This document shows positions 43,950-53,592 of a DNA stretch of 64,000 nt, piece after piece (the first letter of the stretch is position 1; every line of letters begins with the position of its first letter). Under the pieces are notes generated by a model. That model ran no database searches. It worked only from the letters and a program-made list of their open reading frames with translations, and was not told the origin of the DNA. This DNA is from Mycobacteroides chelonae. GTDB taxonomy: Bacteria > Actinomycetota > Actinomycetes > Mycobacteriales > Mycobacteriaceae. The translations under genes were made by a program, and so were the position numbers. The stretch spans positions 1,054,001 to 1,118,000 of the forward strand of contig NZ_CP050145.1 of the NCBI RefSeq assembly GCF_016767715.1, in the 5' to 3' direction.

Positions 43950-45545
43950 TCACATCCGGAAGACGCCGAAGTTCGACGTCCCCTCGATCGGTCCATTGGC
44001 AATGGCGGACAGGCACATACCGAGCACCGCTCGGGTATCGCGGGGGTCGATGACCCCGTCGTCATACAGGCGTCCGGACATGAACATGGGCAGCGACTCT
44101 GCCTCGATCTGTGCCTCGATGGCAGCCCGCATAGCGGCGTCCGCGTCCTCGTTGACGGCCTGGCCGCGTGCCGCCGCGGCGGCACGGCTCACGATGGAGA
44201 TGACGCCGGCCAACTGGGTGCCGCCCATGACCGCGGATTTCGCGCTGGGCCAGGCGAACAGGAACCGGGGATCGTAAGCGCGGCCGCACATGCCGTAATG
44301 CCCTGCGCCATAGGAGGCCCCGACGATCAGGGACAGATGCGGCACCGTCGAGTTCGACACGGCGTTGATCATCATCGACCCGTGCTTGATCATGCCGCCC
44401 TCTTCGTACTCCTTACCCACCATGTATCCGGTGGTGTTGTGTACGAAGAGAAGTGGCGTGTTGGTCTGGTTGGCCAGCTGGATGAACTGAGTGGCCTTCT
44501 GCGCTTCCTCGCTGAACAGCACGCCGCGCGCATTGGCGAGGATGCCGATCGGGTACCCGTGCAGCCGGGCCCAGCCGGTGACCAATGAGGAGCCGTATTG
44601 CTCCTTGAACTCGTCGAACTCCGAACCGTCGACGATCCGCGCGATGACCTCACGCGGATCGAACGGGATGCGCAGGTCCCCGGGGACGATGCCGAGTAGC
44701 TCCTCCTGGTTTGCGATGGGTTCGATCACCGCCGCGGGCTTGGGGCCCTTCTTGACCCAATTCAGGCGCGCGACGATCTGCCGACCGAGCCGTACGGCGT
44801 CCTGTTCATCGGCTGCCAGGTAGTCGCCCAAACCGGAAACGCGGGAGTGCATTTCGGCGCCGCCGAGCGATTCATCGTCGGACTCCTCGCCGGTCGCCAT
44901 CTTGACCAGCGGCGGACCCGCCAGGAACACCTTGGAGCGTTCCTTGATCATCACGACATGGTCCGACATACCGGGAATGTAGGCGCCACCGGCGGTCGAG
45001 TTGCCGAACACCAGAGCGATCGTCGGAATGCCCGCGGCCGAGAGCCGAGTGAGGTCGCGGAACATCTGTCCGCCGGGAACGAATACTTCCTTCTGCGTGG
45101 GCAGGTCCGCACCACCGGATTCCACCAGTGAGATCACGGGCAAGCGATTCTTAAAGGCAATATCGTTGGCCCGCAGCACCTTACGCAGTGTCCAGGGGTT
45201 GCTGGTACCACCCTTGACGGTGGGGTCGTTGGCCACGATCATGCACTCGACACCCTCGACCACGCCGATGCCGGTGACCAGCGAGGCCCCGACGGTGAAG
45301 TCGCTGCCCCAGGCCGCGAGCGGACACAGCTCCAGGAACGGGGAGTCGGGGTCAATGAGCAGCTCGATGCGCTCACGTGCCAGCAGCTTGCCGCGTTCGT
45401 GATGGCGGGCAACGTATTTGTCGCCACCACCGGCGAGTGCCTTCGCGGTTTCGGCATTGACCTCGGCCAGCTTGGTCGCCATGGCCGCTGCCGCGTCGAC
45501 GTATTCGGGAGAGCTGGTGTTGACGGCGGTACGCAGGATTGTCAC
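43950..45545 (-). CDS. accD2: Acyl-CoA carboxylase carboxyltransferase beta subunit
   Basis: 531 residues. Transfers carboxyl from biotin to the acyl-CoA. Two crotonase-like halves are seen: HHERGKLLARERIELLIDP at the start, PLISLVESGG-like VISLVESGGADLPTQ, IALVFGNSTAGGAYIPGMSD, and in the second half HNTTGYMVGKEYEEGG and GASYGAGHYGMCGRAYDP. This pattern matches methylcrotonyl/geranyl-CoA carboxylases rather than propionyl-CoA ones. Start GTG 45545 overlaps the fadE13 stop (GTGA); an upstream extension to 45704 is the fadE13 gene in another phase. Orthologue by synteny of Rv0974c. Confidence 0.95.
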   Translation of the reverse strand: MTILRTAVNTSSPEYVDAAAAMATKLAEVNAETAKALAGGGDKYVARHHERGKLLARERIELLIDPDSPFLELCPLAAWGSDFTVGASLVTGIGVVEGVECMIVANDPTVKGGTSNPWTLRKVLRANDIAFKNRLPVISLVESGGADLPTQKEVFVPGGQMFRDLTRLSAAGIPTIALVFGNSTAGGAYIPGMSDHVVMIKERSKVFLAGPPLVKMATGEESDDESLGGAEMHSRVSGLGDYLAADEQDAVRLGRQIVARLNWVKKGPKPAAVIEPIANQEELLGIVPGDLRIPFDPREVIARIVDGSEFDEFKEQYGSSLVTGWARLHGYPIGILANARGVLFSEEAQKATQFIQLANQTNTPLLFVHNTTGYMVGKEYEEGGMIKHGSMMINAVSNSTVPHLSLIVGASYGAGHYGMCGRAYDPRFLFAWPSAKSAVMGGTQLAGVISIVSRAAAAARGQAVNEDADAAMRAAIEAQIEAESLPMFMSGRLYDDGVIDPRDTRAVLGMCLSAIANGPIEGTSNFGVFRM

Positions 45546-46690
45546 GACTGGAACCCCAGGAGCTTGGCCGCCAGGGAAGTGAGGATTTCGGTAGTGCCGC
45601 CACCGATTCCGATGATGCGCATGTCGCGGTACTGCCGTTCGATCTCGCTCTCGGTCATATAGCCCATGCCTCCGAACAATTGGACGCCTTGGTTGGCCAC
45701 CCACTCGCCGGCTTCGACGGCGGTGTTCTTGGCGAAACAGACTTCGGCGATGAGGTTGGTTTCACCGGCAATCGCGCGGTCGACCAGCGCGTGGGTGTAC
45801 ACCCGCGCCACATCGACGCGGCGGGCCATCTCCGCGAGGGTGTTCTGCACGGATTGACGGGAGATGAGGGGGCGCCCGAAGGTCTCCCTGTTCCTGCACC
45901 ATTCCACGGTCAGGTCCAGGCAGCGTTGCGCACTCGAATATGCCTGGGCGGCAAGGCCGATTCGCTCGGATACGAAGGCGCCGGCGATCTGCGCGAAGCC
46001 GGTGTTTTCGCCACCCACCAGGTTCTCGGCGGGTACCCGCACATCGGTGAAGGACAACTCGGCGGTATCCGAAGAGCGCCAGCCCATCTTGTCGAGCTTG
46101 CGGGCGACCTCGAACCCCGGGGTGTCCTTGTCGATCAGCAGCAGCGAGACTCCGGCCGCCCCCGGTCCGCCGGTGCGGACCGCGGTCACCACGTAGTCGG
46201 CGCGCACGCCGGAGGTGATGAAGGTCTTGGCGCCGTTGACGATGTAGTGATCCCCGTCCTTCTTGGCCGAGGTGGTCAGATGCCCGACATCGGACCCACC
46301 GCCGGGTTCGGTGATGGCCAGCGATCCGATGAGATCACCGGCCAGGGTGGGCTTGACGTAGTTGTCGATGAGGCGCTGATCGCCGGAGGCGATGATGTGC
46401 GGTGTGGAGATGCCGCAGGTGAACAGGGAAGCGAACACGCCGCCGGGCACACCGGCATAGTGCAGTTCCTCGCACACGATCACCGGGTCGATGGCATCTC
46501 CGCCGCCACCGCCGACCTCCTCGGGCGCGCCCGGACCGAGCAGACCCAGATCGCCGGCCTTGCGGTGCAATTCACGAGGAAGCAGGCCGTCACGTTCCCA
46601 TTCGTTGACATGCGGCAGGATCTCGCGCTCGGCGAAGTCACGTACGGTCTCCCGAAGCGCCTTGCGCTCCGGGGTGTTCCACTGGGCCAC
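45542..46690 (-). CDS. fadE13: Acyl-CoA dehydrogenase
   Basis: 382 residues. FAD-dependent dehydrogenase with GSLAITEPGGGSDVGHL and the C-terminal QLFGGMGYMTESEIERQYRD signature followed by GIGGGTTEI, which in this family binds flavin and contacts the acyl chain. Start GTG 46690 overlaps the end of the AtuA-like gene by one base. Orthologue by synteny of Rv0975c. Together with FadE12 it gives two dehydrogenation steps to the operon. Confidence 0.93.
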   Translation of the reverse strand: MAQWNTPERKALRETVRDFAEREILPHVNEWERDGLLPRELHRKAGDLGLLGPGAPEEVGGGGGDAIDPVIVCEELHYAGVPGGVFASLFTCGISTPHIIASGDQRLIDNYVKPTLAGDLIGSLAITEPGGGSDVGHLTTSAKKDGDHYIVNGAKTFITSGVRADYVVTAVRTGGPGAAGVSLLLIDKDTPGFEVARKLDKMGWRSSDTAELSFTDVRVPAENLVGGENTGFAQIAGAFVSERIGLAAQAYSSAQRCLDLTVEWCRNRETFGRPLISRQSVQNTLAEMARRVDVARVYTHALVDRAIAGETNLIAEVCFAKNTAVEAGEWVANQGVQLFGGMGYMTESEIERQYRDMRIIGIGGGTTEILTSLAAKLLGFQS

Positions 46691-48408
46691 TAGATTGTCT
46701 CCTTCAGAAGGGATTCGGGGACGTCGATCTCACGGGAACGCAGCCATTCGCCAATTCCCTTGGCCTGTGGGTCAAACCGGGCCTGATAGGCCACACCCTT
46801 GCCGAGAATGTCCTGGATGACGAAGTTCACGGCCCGCAGCTTGGGCAACAGGTAGCGCGCCACCTCCAACTGCTCGGTTTCCGGCAGCAGCTCACGCAGC
46901 GCGTCGATAGTCAGGGCGTGCGCAAGCCAGCGGTATTCCTCATCGGTGCGCACCCAGACGCCGACGTTGGCGCTGCCGCCCTTGTCGCCGCTGCGAGCAC
47001 CCGCGAGGGTTCCCAGTGGGATTCGGCGTACCGGCCCGGCCGGAAGCGGTTCGGGCAGCGCCGCTGCCGGAGCGTCGGCGAGGGGCAGTGTCTGGGAGGC
47101 CTGTGCGATATCGATACGCGAGCCATCGGCCAGCACGGCCACATGCGGAACCTTCTCCGCGGGGACGTATCCCGGAGTGAACACGCCGTACGGTTCACCG
47201 TCCTTGGGAGGCGTGGTGACGTGGAAGCCGGGGTAACTCGCCAGGGCCAGCTCCACCGCAGCGTTGGAGAACTGCCGCCCTACCTTGTTCGGGTCGGAGT
47301 CGCGCACCATCACGTGCAGCAGGGCGCTGGCCGCCTGTTCGGTGTCGGCATTCGGATGATCGGTGCGGCCCAGCGTCCATTGGATGTCCTGCGGGGCTCC
47401 CGCGGGGGAAGACAGGGCGGACTCCAACTGCTTGCGGGTCAGATCCGCCTTGGCGTCGATATCGAGTCCGGTGAGCACAAACGTCATCTGATTGCGGAAG
47501 CCACCCAATGCGTTCAGCGACACCTTCAGGTCCGGTGGTGGTGCCTCGCCCGTCACGCCGGAGACCCGCACCCGGTCGGGGCCCTCCTGGGTCAGCTCGA
47601 TGCTGTCGATCCGGGTAGTGACATCAGGGTTGGCGTACCGCGCCCCGGTGATCTCATAGAGCAGCTGTGCGGTGACGGTGCCCACGCTGACCGCGCCGCC
47701 GGTACCCGTGTGCTTCGTGATGACAGACGAACCGTCCTCATGTACCTCGGCCAATGGGAACCCGGCACGCGAAAGGTCGGGGATCTCGGTGAAGAAGGCG
47801 TAGTTGCCTCCGGTGGCCTGGGTGCCGCACTCGATGATGTGCCCGGCCGCGACCGCACCGGCGAGCTTGTCGTAGTCGTCGCGGCGCCACCCGAAGTGTG
47901 CGGCGGCGGGGCCGACGATCACGGAGGCGTCGGTGACCCGGCCCGTGACCACGATGTCGGCCCCGGAATTGAGGCATTCCACGATGCCCCAGGCGCCGAG
48001 ATAGGCATTGGCAGTGAGCGGTGACCCCAGTCCGAGCTCTGCGGCACGGGGCAGGAGATCGTCGCCCTCGACATGTGCGACATTGGCCGCGATTCCCAGT
48101 TTTTCCGCGAGTGCGCGGATGGCCTCCGCCAGACCCGCGGGGTTCAGACCGCCGGCGTTGGCGACGATCTTCACGCCCTTGTCCTGGGCCAGGCCCAGGC
48201 ACTGCTCGAGCTGACGCAGGAACGTCTTGGCGTAGCCGCGTTCGGGGGCTTTGGCGCGGTCGCGCCCGAGGATGAGCATCGTCAGTTCGGCCAGATAGTC
48301 GCCGGTCAGGTAGTCGAGTTCACCGCCGGTGAGCATCTCGTGCATGGCCGATATTCGGTCACCGTAAAAGCCTGAACAGTTCCCAATTCGTACCGGCGCA
48401 GTGGTCAC
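46690..48408 (-). CDS. AtuA-like DUF1446 protein
   Basis: 572 residues, first gene of the operon. An N-terminal DUF1446 region (IGNCSGFYGDRISAMHEML, KIVANAGGLNPAGLAEAI, DIVVTGRVTDASV) is followed by a C-terminal AtuA-associated domain (ARSGDKGGSANVGVWVRTDEEY). AtuA proteins belong to acyclic terpene (citronellol/geraniol) utilisation clusters, but their reaction is not established. Orthologue by synteny of Rv0976c. A palindrome about 80-95 bases upstream is a candidate operator for the whole operon. Confidence 0.9.
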   Translation of the reverse strand: MTTAPVRIGNCSGFYGDRISAMHEMLTGGELDYLTGDYLAELTMLILGRDRAKAPERGYAKTFLRQLEQCLGLAQDKGVKIVANAGGLNPAGLAEAIRALAEKLGIAANVAHVEGDDLLPRAAELGLGSPLTANAYLGAWGIVECLNSGADIVVTGRVTDASVIVGPAAAHFGWRRDDYDKLAGAVAAGHIIECGTQATGGNYAFFTEIPDLSRAGFPLAEVHEDGSSVITKHTGTGGAVSVGTVTAQLLYEITGARYANPDVTTRIDSIELTQEGPDRVRVSGVTGEAPPPDLKVSLNALGGFRNQMTFVLTGLDIDAKADLTRKQLESALSSPAGAPQDIQWTLGRTDHPNADTEQAASALLHVMVRDSDPNKVGRQFSNAAVELALASYPGFHVTTPPKDGEPYGVFTPGYVPAEKVPHVAVLADGSRIDIAQASQTLPLADAPAAALPEPLPAGPVRRIPLGTLAGARSGDKGGSANVGVWVRTDEEYRWLAHALTIDALRELLPETEQLEVARYLLPKLRAVNFVIQDILGKGVAYQARFDPQAKGIGEWLRSREIDVPESLLKETI

Positions 48409-48721
48409 GGTGGTCCTCTCGAGGTCGGCATCGACTGCTCGTGCGCTGCCAAATTACCCCACGCACTAAAACGTCAATCTAGCGGTCCAACCAAGTGGTT
48501 GGCCGAGCAAAGGTGATGGCGTCGACACGCCGTCTTATGGTGAGAAAATGCGATACGAATCCGCCGCGATACGGCGTGTCGGCGCGGATTGATCCAAGCA
48601 AATTTGCAGCTCATGTCCGCCACCGGCTATCGTGTGGTGATTGTCGCTCGCTGCGCCCGACATGTTGGCGCGGCGCGGGCGAATGACACAGAAACCTGAG
48701 AAATAAGGAGAGGGCGCGACC
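48409..48721. other. Divergent promoter region between the Atu-like operon and rpmF
   Basis: About 310 bases with no supported gene. It contains the palindrome at 48487-48502 on the operon side; the rpmF side ends in the ribosome site AAGGAGAGG. Confidence 0.55.
48487..48502. promoter_or_regulatory. TetR-type palindrome upstream of the Atu-like operon
   Basis: CCAACCAAGTGGTTGG is palindromic except at its centre. It resembles TetR-repressor sites of mycobacterial acyl-CoA operons (ACCAAG...GTTGG core). No regulator gene is adjacent. Confidence 0.5.
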
Positions 48722-48895
48722 ATGGCCGTCCCCAAGCGGAGAATGTCCCGCTCCAACACCCGTAGCCGGCGTTCGCAGTGGAAGGCCACTGCCACTGAGC
48801 TGGTCAATGTCACTGTCGGCGGACAGAACCACAAGGTTCCCCGTCGCCTGCTCAAGGCTGCCCGCCTCGGGCTCATCGATCTCGACCGTCGCTGA
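48722..48895 (+). CDS. rpmF: 50S ribosomal protein L32
   Basis: 57 residues: [20 protein letters not shown], then ATATELVNV and [12 protein letters not shown]. Structural protein of the large ribosomal subunit. It has no cysteine, so it is the zinc-independent form, as in M. tuberculosis Rv0979A. The ATG at 48722 has AAGGAGAGG upstream. Too short for most length filters but unmistakable. It lies 67 bases before mprA on the same strand. Confidence 0.95.
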   Translation: MAVPKRRMSRSNTRSRRSQWKATATELVNVTVGGQNHKVPRRLLKAARLGLIDLDRR

Positions 48896-48913
48896 ACGAC
48901 GCGAGACCTGATT

Positions 48914-48939
48914 CTCAGGCTTCCTCAGTAATATCTCAG
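48914..48939 (+). promoter_or_regulatory. MprA-box-like CTCAG repeats upstream of mprA
   Basis: CTCAG occurs at 48914, 48924 and 48935, about one helical turn apart, 24-50 bases upstream of the mprA start. MprA boxes are described as loosely conserved direct repeats of this kind, and MprA regulates itself. Confidence 0.6.
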
Positions 48940-48962
48940 CCGCACGGTTAACACTGGTACCT

Positions 48963-49649
48963 GTGCGAATTCTTGTAGTCGATGATGACCGCGCTGTGCG
49001 CGAGTCGTTGAGACGGTCTCTGTCCTTCAATGGGTACTCGGTGGATCTGGCCGAGGACGGCGTCGATGCGCTGAATGTCATCGCGGCCGACCGGCCGGAT
49101 GCGCTGGTGCTCGACGTGATGATGCCCAAGCTCGACGGACTCGAGGTATGCCGTCGCCTGCGCAGCACCGGAGATGATCTGCCGATCCTGGTGCTCACCG
49201 CACGAGACTCGGTCTCCGAGCGCGTGGCGGGTCTGGATGCGGGCGCCGACGATTACCTCCCCAAGCCTTTCGCGCTTGAGGAACTCCTGGCCCGGATGCG
49301 GGCGCTGCTGCGCCGGACCACCGTCGACGAGTCGGCGGACGCTGCCACGCTGAGCTTCGGTGATCTCACGCTCGATCCGGTCACCCGCGAGGTTTACCGG
49401 GGCACTCGGTCGATCAGCCTGACCCGTACCGAATTCGCACTGCTGGAAATGCTCATGACGAACCCCCGGCGGGTGCTCACGCGCAGCCGCATCCTCGAAG
49501 AGGTATGGGGATTCGACTTCCCAACGTCCGGTAATGCACTTGAGGTGTATGTCGGTTATCTGCGGCGCAAGACCGAAGCCGAGGGGGAGCTCAGGCTCAT
49601 CCACACCGTTCGCGGTGTCGGCTACGTGCTGCGGGAGACCCCTCCGTAA
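48963..49649 (+). CDS. mprA: Response regulator MprA
   Basis: 228 residues. OmpR-type regulator of envelope stress and persistence; it controls sigE, sigB and pepD in M. tuberculosis. Receiver domain: acidic pocket VDDD at residues 6-9, phospho-acceptor Asp51 in [10 protein letters not shown], and [26 protein letters not shown]. The C-terminal winged helix ends [21 protein letters not shown]. Starts at GTG 48963; five bases separate it from mprB. Orthologue of Rv0981. Confidence 0.97.
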   Translation: MRILVVDDDRAVRESLRRSLSFNGYSVDLAEDGVDALNVIAADRPDALVLDVMMPKLDGLEVCRRLRSTGDDLPILVLTARDSVSERVAGLDAGADDYLPKPFALEELLARMRALLRRTTVDESADAATLSFGDLTLDPVTREVYRGTRSISLTRTEFALLEMLMTNPRRVLTRSRILEEVWGFDFPTSGNALEVYVGYLRRKTEAEGELRLIHTVRGVGYVLRETPP

Positions 49650-49654
49650 TCCCT

Positions 49655-51205
49655 ATGGCGACACTACGGATGCGCAGACCGACGTCTGCACTGTTCTCTC
49701 CACTACGGGCAACCAGCTCATCGGTATCGCTGCGCTGGCGCGTGATGCTGCTCGCGATGTCGATGGTGGCGATGGTCGTGGTGCTGATGGCCGTGGCGTC
49801 ATACCTGTTGGTATCCACGGCGTTGTATCGCGATGTCGACAAGCAGCTCAACGATCGCGCCAATCTGCTCATCGGCAGTGGGCTGCTGTCGGTGGACCCG
49901 CGTCGCGCCATCGAAGGCACCGCGTACTCCGCCGATGTCAACGCCAAGCTGATCTTTCCGGGGCTCATCACGTTCTCGGCGACACAGCAGGGACAGATCA
50001 TTCCCTACGGTGCTCCCGAGCAGGCGGTCACCCGCGGCGAGCTCGAGCAGTCGCTGCGCACCGTCAATCATCAACGCGTGCTTGCACTTAGACTCGACAA
50101 TGGCAGCACGTTGATCATGGCGAAATCGCTCGACCCCACCGATACCGTGCTGCGGCGACTGGGCTGGGTGCTGCTGATTGTCGGCGGCGTAGGCGTGGCG
50201 GTAGCGGCCGCCGCTGGAGCCGTGGTGGCCGGCACCGGGTTGCGGCCGGTGGCCAGGCTCACCGATGCCGCCGAACGCGTCGCCCGAACCGATGATCTGC
50301 GACCCATTGCCGTCACCGGCAGCGACGAATTAGCGCGGCTCACAATCAGTTTCAACACCATGTTGCGTGCCCTGGCCGAGTCCCGAGACCGCCAGGCACG
50401 TCTGGTGACCGACGCGGGCCACGAGCTGCGCACGCCGCTGACCTCGTTGCGCACCAATACCGAGCTGCTGATGGCGGCCATGCAACCGGGCGCTCCCCGT
50501 CTACCCGACGAGGAAATGGAAGCGCTGCAACTCGATGTGATCGCCCAGATCGAGGAATTGTCCACATTGGTGGGCGATTTGGTCGATCTGGCACGTGGTG
50601 ACGGTGCCGACATCGTGCATGAGCCGGTAGACCTGGTCGAGGTGGTCGAGGGCACTTTGGAACGAGTCCGCCGCCGTCGCAATGACATCGAATTCGACGT
50701 CGTCATGCAGCCGTGGCAGGTCTACGGAGACGCGGCAGGGCTGTCGCGTGCGGTTCTCAATCTGCTCGACAATGCGGCGAAGTGGAGCCCATCGGGTACC
50801 ACGGTATCGGTGCGGCTGGCCCAGGTGGACGCCGCGCACGCCGAGCTGGTGATCTCCGATCGTGGGCCTGGGATTCCGCCCGCCGAACGGGATCTGGTCT
50901 TCGAGCGGTTCTACCGGGCCACCCCGGCCCGGGGAATGCCGGGATCGGGTTTGGGGTTGGCCATCGTGAAGCAAGTTGTGCTCAAACATGGTGGCGCGAT
51001 CAAGGTCGAGGAGACGGAACCCGGTGCGGTGGTCGACGGCAGTCCGGCCCCGGGTACGTCGATGCACGTGCTTCTTCCGGGCCGTCCCGGACCCGTCGGG
51101 CACCCCGACGGTGGTGACACCGCCGGGCGCCGGAAGTCTGCGCCAAACGCGAGGGAGATCTCAGTGGATTCTCAGTCCGCTCCGGCAGCGTGGCACCCGA
51201 GCTAG
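49655..51205 (+). CDS. mprB: Sensor histidine kinase MprB
   Basis: 516 residues. Two transmembrane helices (VMLLAMSMVAMVVVLMAVAS and WVLLIVGGVGVAVAAAAGAVV) flank an extracellular sensor domain of about 110 residues. Then come a HAMP region, the H-box TDAGHELRTPLTSL with His256, and the ATPase with N-box NLLDNAAKWSP and G-box DRGPGIPP. In M. tuberculosis MprB senses envelope stress, with DnaK repression. Orthologue of Rv0982. The last 45 bases contain CTCAG repeats that belong to the pepD promoter. Confidence 0.96.
   Translation: MATLRMRRPTSALFSPLRATSSSVSLRWRVMLLAMSMVAMVVVLMAVASYLLVSTALYRDVDKQLNDRANLLIGSGLLSVDPRRAIEGTAYSADVNAKLIFPGLITFSATQQGQIIPYGAPEQAVTRGELEQSLRTVNHQRVLALRLDNGSTLIMAKSLDPTDTVLRRLGWVLLIVGGVGVAVAAAAGAVVAGTGLRPVARLTDAAERVARTDDLRPIAVTGSDELARLTISFNTMLRALAESRDRQARLVTDAGHELRTPLTSLRTNTELLMAAMQPGAPRLPDEEMEALQLDVIAQIEELSTLVGDLVDLARGDGADIVHEPVDLVEVVEGTLERVRRRRNDIEFDVVMQPWQVYGDAAGLSRAVLNLLDNAAKWSPSGTTVSVRLAQVDAAHAELVISDRGPGIPPAERDLVFERFYRATPARGMPGSGLGLAIVKQVVLKHGGAIKVEETEPGAVVDGSPAPGTSMHVLLPGRPGPVGHPDGGDTAGRRKSAPNAREISVDSQSAPAAWHPS
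51160..51175 (+). promoter_or_regulatory. MprA-box-like CTCAG pair upstream of pepD
   Basis: CTCAG at 51160-51164 and 51171-51175, 11 bases apart, lies inside the end of mprB and 72 bases before the pepD start. Same repeat as upstream of mprA. Confidence 0.55.
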
Positions 51206-51246
51206 TCGATCGTGAACGCCTATGAAGGACGGGTGAGGAAGTACCT

Positions 51247-52548
51247 ATGACCAACGACCCCCACGGCAATTGGGCCTACCGGCCGTCCGGTCACTACTCC
51301 GGGCAACAAGCGCCGACGCATCATGCGCAGTCCGGCCACCACTATCAGGGCCAGGCATACGGATACTCACAGCAGCAGCCGCCGAACCAGCAGCGTCCCC
51401 CTCAGCCGCAGAATCAGGCCCCCCGGGGGAAGCGCAGTGGCGGGCTCGTGGTGGGTGCGACCGTCCTGGCTCTGGTCTCCGGTGGGCTGGGCGGAACTGT
51501 GGGTGCCGTCGTCGCCGACCGCCAACACAAGGCGCCCGTCGTCACCAGCGGCAGCACCGGCTTGACTCCTATTGCTCCGGGCCGTCAGCCCGCTGCGCAA
51601 CAGGTGTCCGCGCTGCCCGCGGGATCGGTGGAACAGGTTGCGGCCAAGGTGCTTCCGAGTGTCGTCAAGCTCGAAACAATCATGGGTCGTTCGAGTGAAG
51701 AGGGATCAGGGGTCATCCTCTCCGCCGATGGTTTGGTGCTTACCAACGCGCACGTCGTTCAGGCTGCGGGTGAACCCGGCGCCAAGACCACCGCCACCAT
51801 CGCGGGCGGCAAGAACTCGCCCTTCACCGTGGTGGGGATCGATCCCGCCACCGACATCGCCGTGATCCGAATCACCGGCGCTTCGGGCCTGACGCCCGTC
51901 GCACTTGGCTCCTCCGCGAATCTTGTTGTGGGGCAGTCGGTTGTCGCGATCGGTTCTCCGTTGGGTCTGGACGGCACGGTGACCACGGGCATCGTCAGCT
52001 CGCTGAACCGCCCGGTGTTCACCGCGGGACAGGCGGGTAACCAGGACACCGTGCTGGACGCCATCCAGACCGATGCCGCCATCAACCCGGGCAACTCCGG
52101 TGGTGCGCTAGTCAACCTGAACGGTGAGCTGGTGGGCATCAACTCCGCCATCGCGACCATGGGTGGAGATTCCAGCGGCGAGACACAAGGTGGATCCATC
52201 GGCCTGGGCTTTGCGATTCCGGTTGACCAAGCCAAGCGGGTCGCCGATCAGCTGATCGCCAACGGCCACGCCACCCACGCTTCTCTGGGAGTTCGGGTTG
52301 GCAATGAGAAGGAGATCCAGGGCGCCAAGATCGTCGAGGTGGTTGCCGGTGGTGCCGCAGAGAAGGCCGGAGTGCCGAACGGGTCGGTCGTCACGAAGGT
52401 GGACAACCGCCCGGTGAACAGCGCCGACGGCCTCGTGGCCGCCGTGCGTTCCAAGGCGCCGGGAGACAAGGTGACGCTGACCTACACCGATGGCAACGGC
52501 GGACCGGAGAAGACCGTGGATGTGACATTGGGTGAGGTCGCCCGATGA
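51247..52548 (+). CDS. pepD: HtrA-like serine protease PepD
   Basis: 433 residues. A Gln/His-rich cytoplasmic N-terminus and one transmembrane helix (GLVVGATVLALVSGGLGGTVGAVVA) precede a trypsin-like domain with His169 (TNAHVV), Asp203 (PATDIAV) and Ser284 (NPGNSGGAL), then one PDZ domain. Quality-control protease of the envelope; in M. tuberculosis (Rv0983) it works with MprAB and SigE. The ATG at 51247 has GTGAGGAAG upstream. Overlaps moaB2 by four bases (ATGA). Confidence 0.96.
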   Translation: MTNDPHGNWAYRPSGHYSGQQAPTHHAQSGHHYQGQAYGYSQQQPPNQQRPPQPQNQAPRGKRSGGLVVGATVLALVSGGLGGTVGAVVADRQHKAPVVTSGSTGLTPIAPGRQPAAQQVSALPAGSVEQVAAKVLPSVVKLETIMGRSSEEGSGVILSADGLVLTNAHVVQAAGEPGAKTTATIAGGKNSPFTVVGIDPATDIAVIRITGASGLTPVALGSSANLVVGQSVVAIGSPLGLDGTVTTGIVSSLNRPVFTAGQAGNQDTVLDAIQTDAAINPGNSGGALVNLNGELVGINSAIATMGGDSSGETQGGSIGLGFAIPVDQAKRVADQLIANGHATHASLGVRVGNEKEIQGAKIVEVVAGGAAEKAGVPNGSVVTKVDNRPVNSADGLVAAVRSKAPGDKVTLTYTDGNGGPEKTVDVTLGEVAR

Positions 52549-53081
52549 CTCAGATGTCCCTGCGAGCCGTTACGGTTGCTTCCATGACAGAGCTTGAGGT
52601 GCTACCGGTGGGGCGATCTCTGGTCGTCATCGTCAACGACAGAACGGCCCACGGCGACCAGGACACCAGTGGTCCGCTGGTCACCGAGTTGCTCTCGGAG
52701 GCCGGAATCGTGGTTGACGGTGTGGTGGCGGTCGAGGGAGACCTGACCGAGATTCAGAATGCGGTCAACACCGCGGTCATCGGCGGTGTGGATCTCGTGG
52801 TGACCGTGGGTGGCACCGGCGTCACCCCGCGCGACGTGACCCCCGAGGCCACTCAGCCATTGCTCGACCGTGAGCTGCTCGGCATCGCCGAGGCCATCCG
52901 GTCGTCGGGGCTTGCGGCAGGTGTCACCGAGGCTGGTCTGTCACGCGGCGTGGCGGGTATTTCGGGAAGCACCCTGGTGGTCAACATTGCGGGAACACGA
53001 GCTGCGGTGCGCGATGGAATGGCCACGGTGACACCGATGGCGATTCAGATCATCGAACAGCTATCGAGTCTGGAGATCTGA
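52545..53081 (+). CDS. moaB2: MogA/MoaB family molybdopterin-binding protein
   Basis: 178 residues. Molybdenum cofactor step, adenylylating molybdopterin. Family motifs VVTVGGTGVTPRDVTPEAT and GLSRGVAGISGSTLVVNIAGT. The ATG at 52545 overlaps the pepD stop; an in-frame ATG at 52584 also fits the family start. Orthologue by synteny of Rv0984c-type moaB2. A hairpin 33 bases downstream ends the transcript. Confidence 0.9.
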   Translation: MTQMSLRAVTVASMTELEVLPVGRSLVVIVNDRTAHGDQDTSGPLVTELLSEAGIVVDGVVAVEGDLTEIQNAVNTAVIGGVDLVVTVGGTGVTPRDVTPEATQPLLDRELLGIAEAIRSSGLAAGVTEAGLSRGVAGISGSTLVVNIAGTRAAVRDGMATVTPMAIQIIEQLSSLEI

Positions 53082-53592
53082 TCGGGTGCCGACCTCGGAG
53101 GGCCCTGATTGTGACCTTCGCCACAAAAGTGGCGAAGGGGGAACAACGGTCAGCAATGCGGACATCGACAGGATCTTCGGCCAGGCGATGCCGTGTTTGG
53201 GTCCAGATGAACGCGATGTGAACGATTCGCGCGGCTTGCACGAAAGTGATCGGTGGTTGCGCGATAACGTGCCGCCCCATCACGGCTAAGGAATTCCCGC
53301 ATATCGAACGCGTAAATCCGGCAGGTCGCGAAGCCTGGATACCCATTCGGGGTGTCGGTTCCCCCGTCGTGCCTGGGCGTTTCCCAGCAAATTGCTCGTT
53401 CACCCAATTGTTAACCCGGGGATGTCTTGGGTTCGGCTAACTTCGGCTTCACGTACGTGCCCAGAGTTGGGTGAGTCCACCGCGAACAGAACTCGCGTTC
53501 AGATTGCCGCGTGGTCACCGTGCCGATATCGTCCTTCTGTCCGTCGCTTAGGAAATTCTCATGTTCGCCATGAGTGGACTGATAGGAACAGA
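53082..53592. other. Intergenic region before the porin pair
   Basis: 510 bases with no supported gene. After the hairpin at 53115-53138, the rest is presumably a long leader and promoter for the first porin. A 67-codon frame at 53086-53289 has no ribosome site and includes the hairpin. Confidence 0.5.
53115..53138 (+). terminator. Hairpin terminator after moaB2
   Basis: CCTTCGCCAC and GTGGCGAAGG are exact complements around AAAA, 33 bases after the moaB2 stop. No T-tract. Confidence 0.65.

Noticed and set aside
53086..53289. 67-codon frame after moaB2
   Set aside because: It includes the terminator-like hairpin and lacks a ribosome site or recognisable content.
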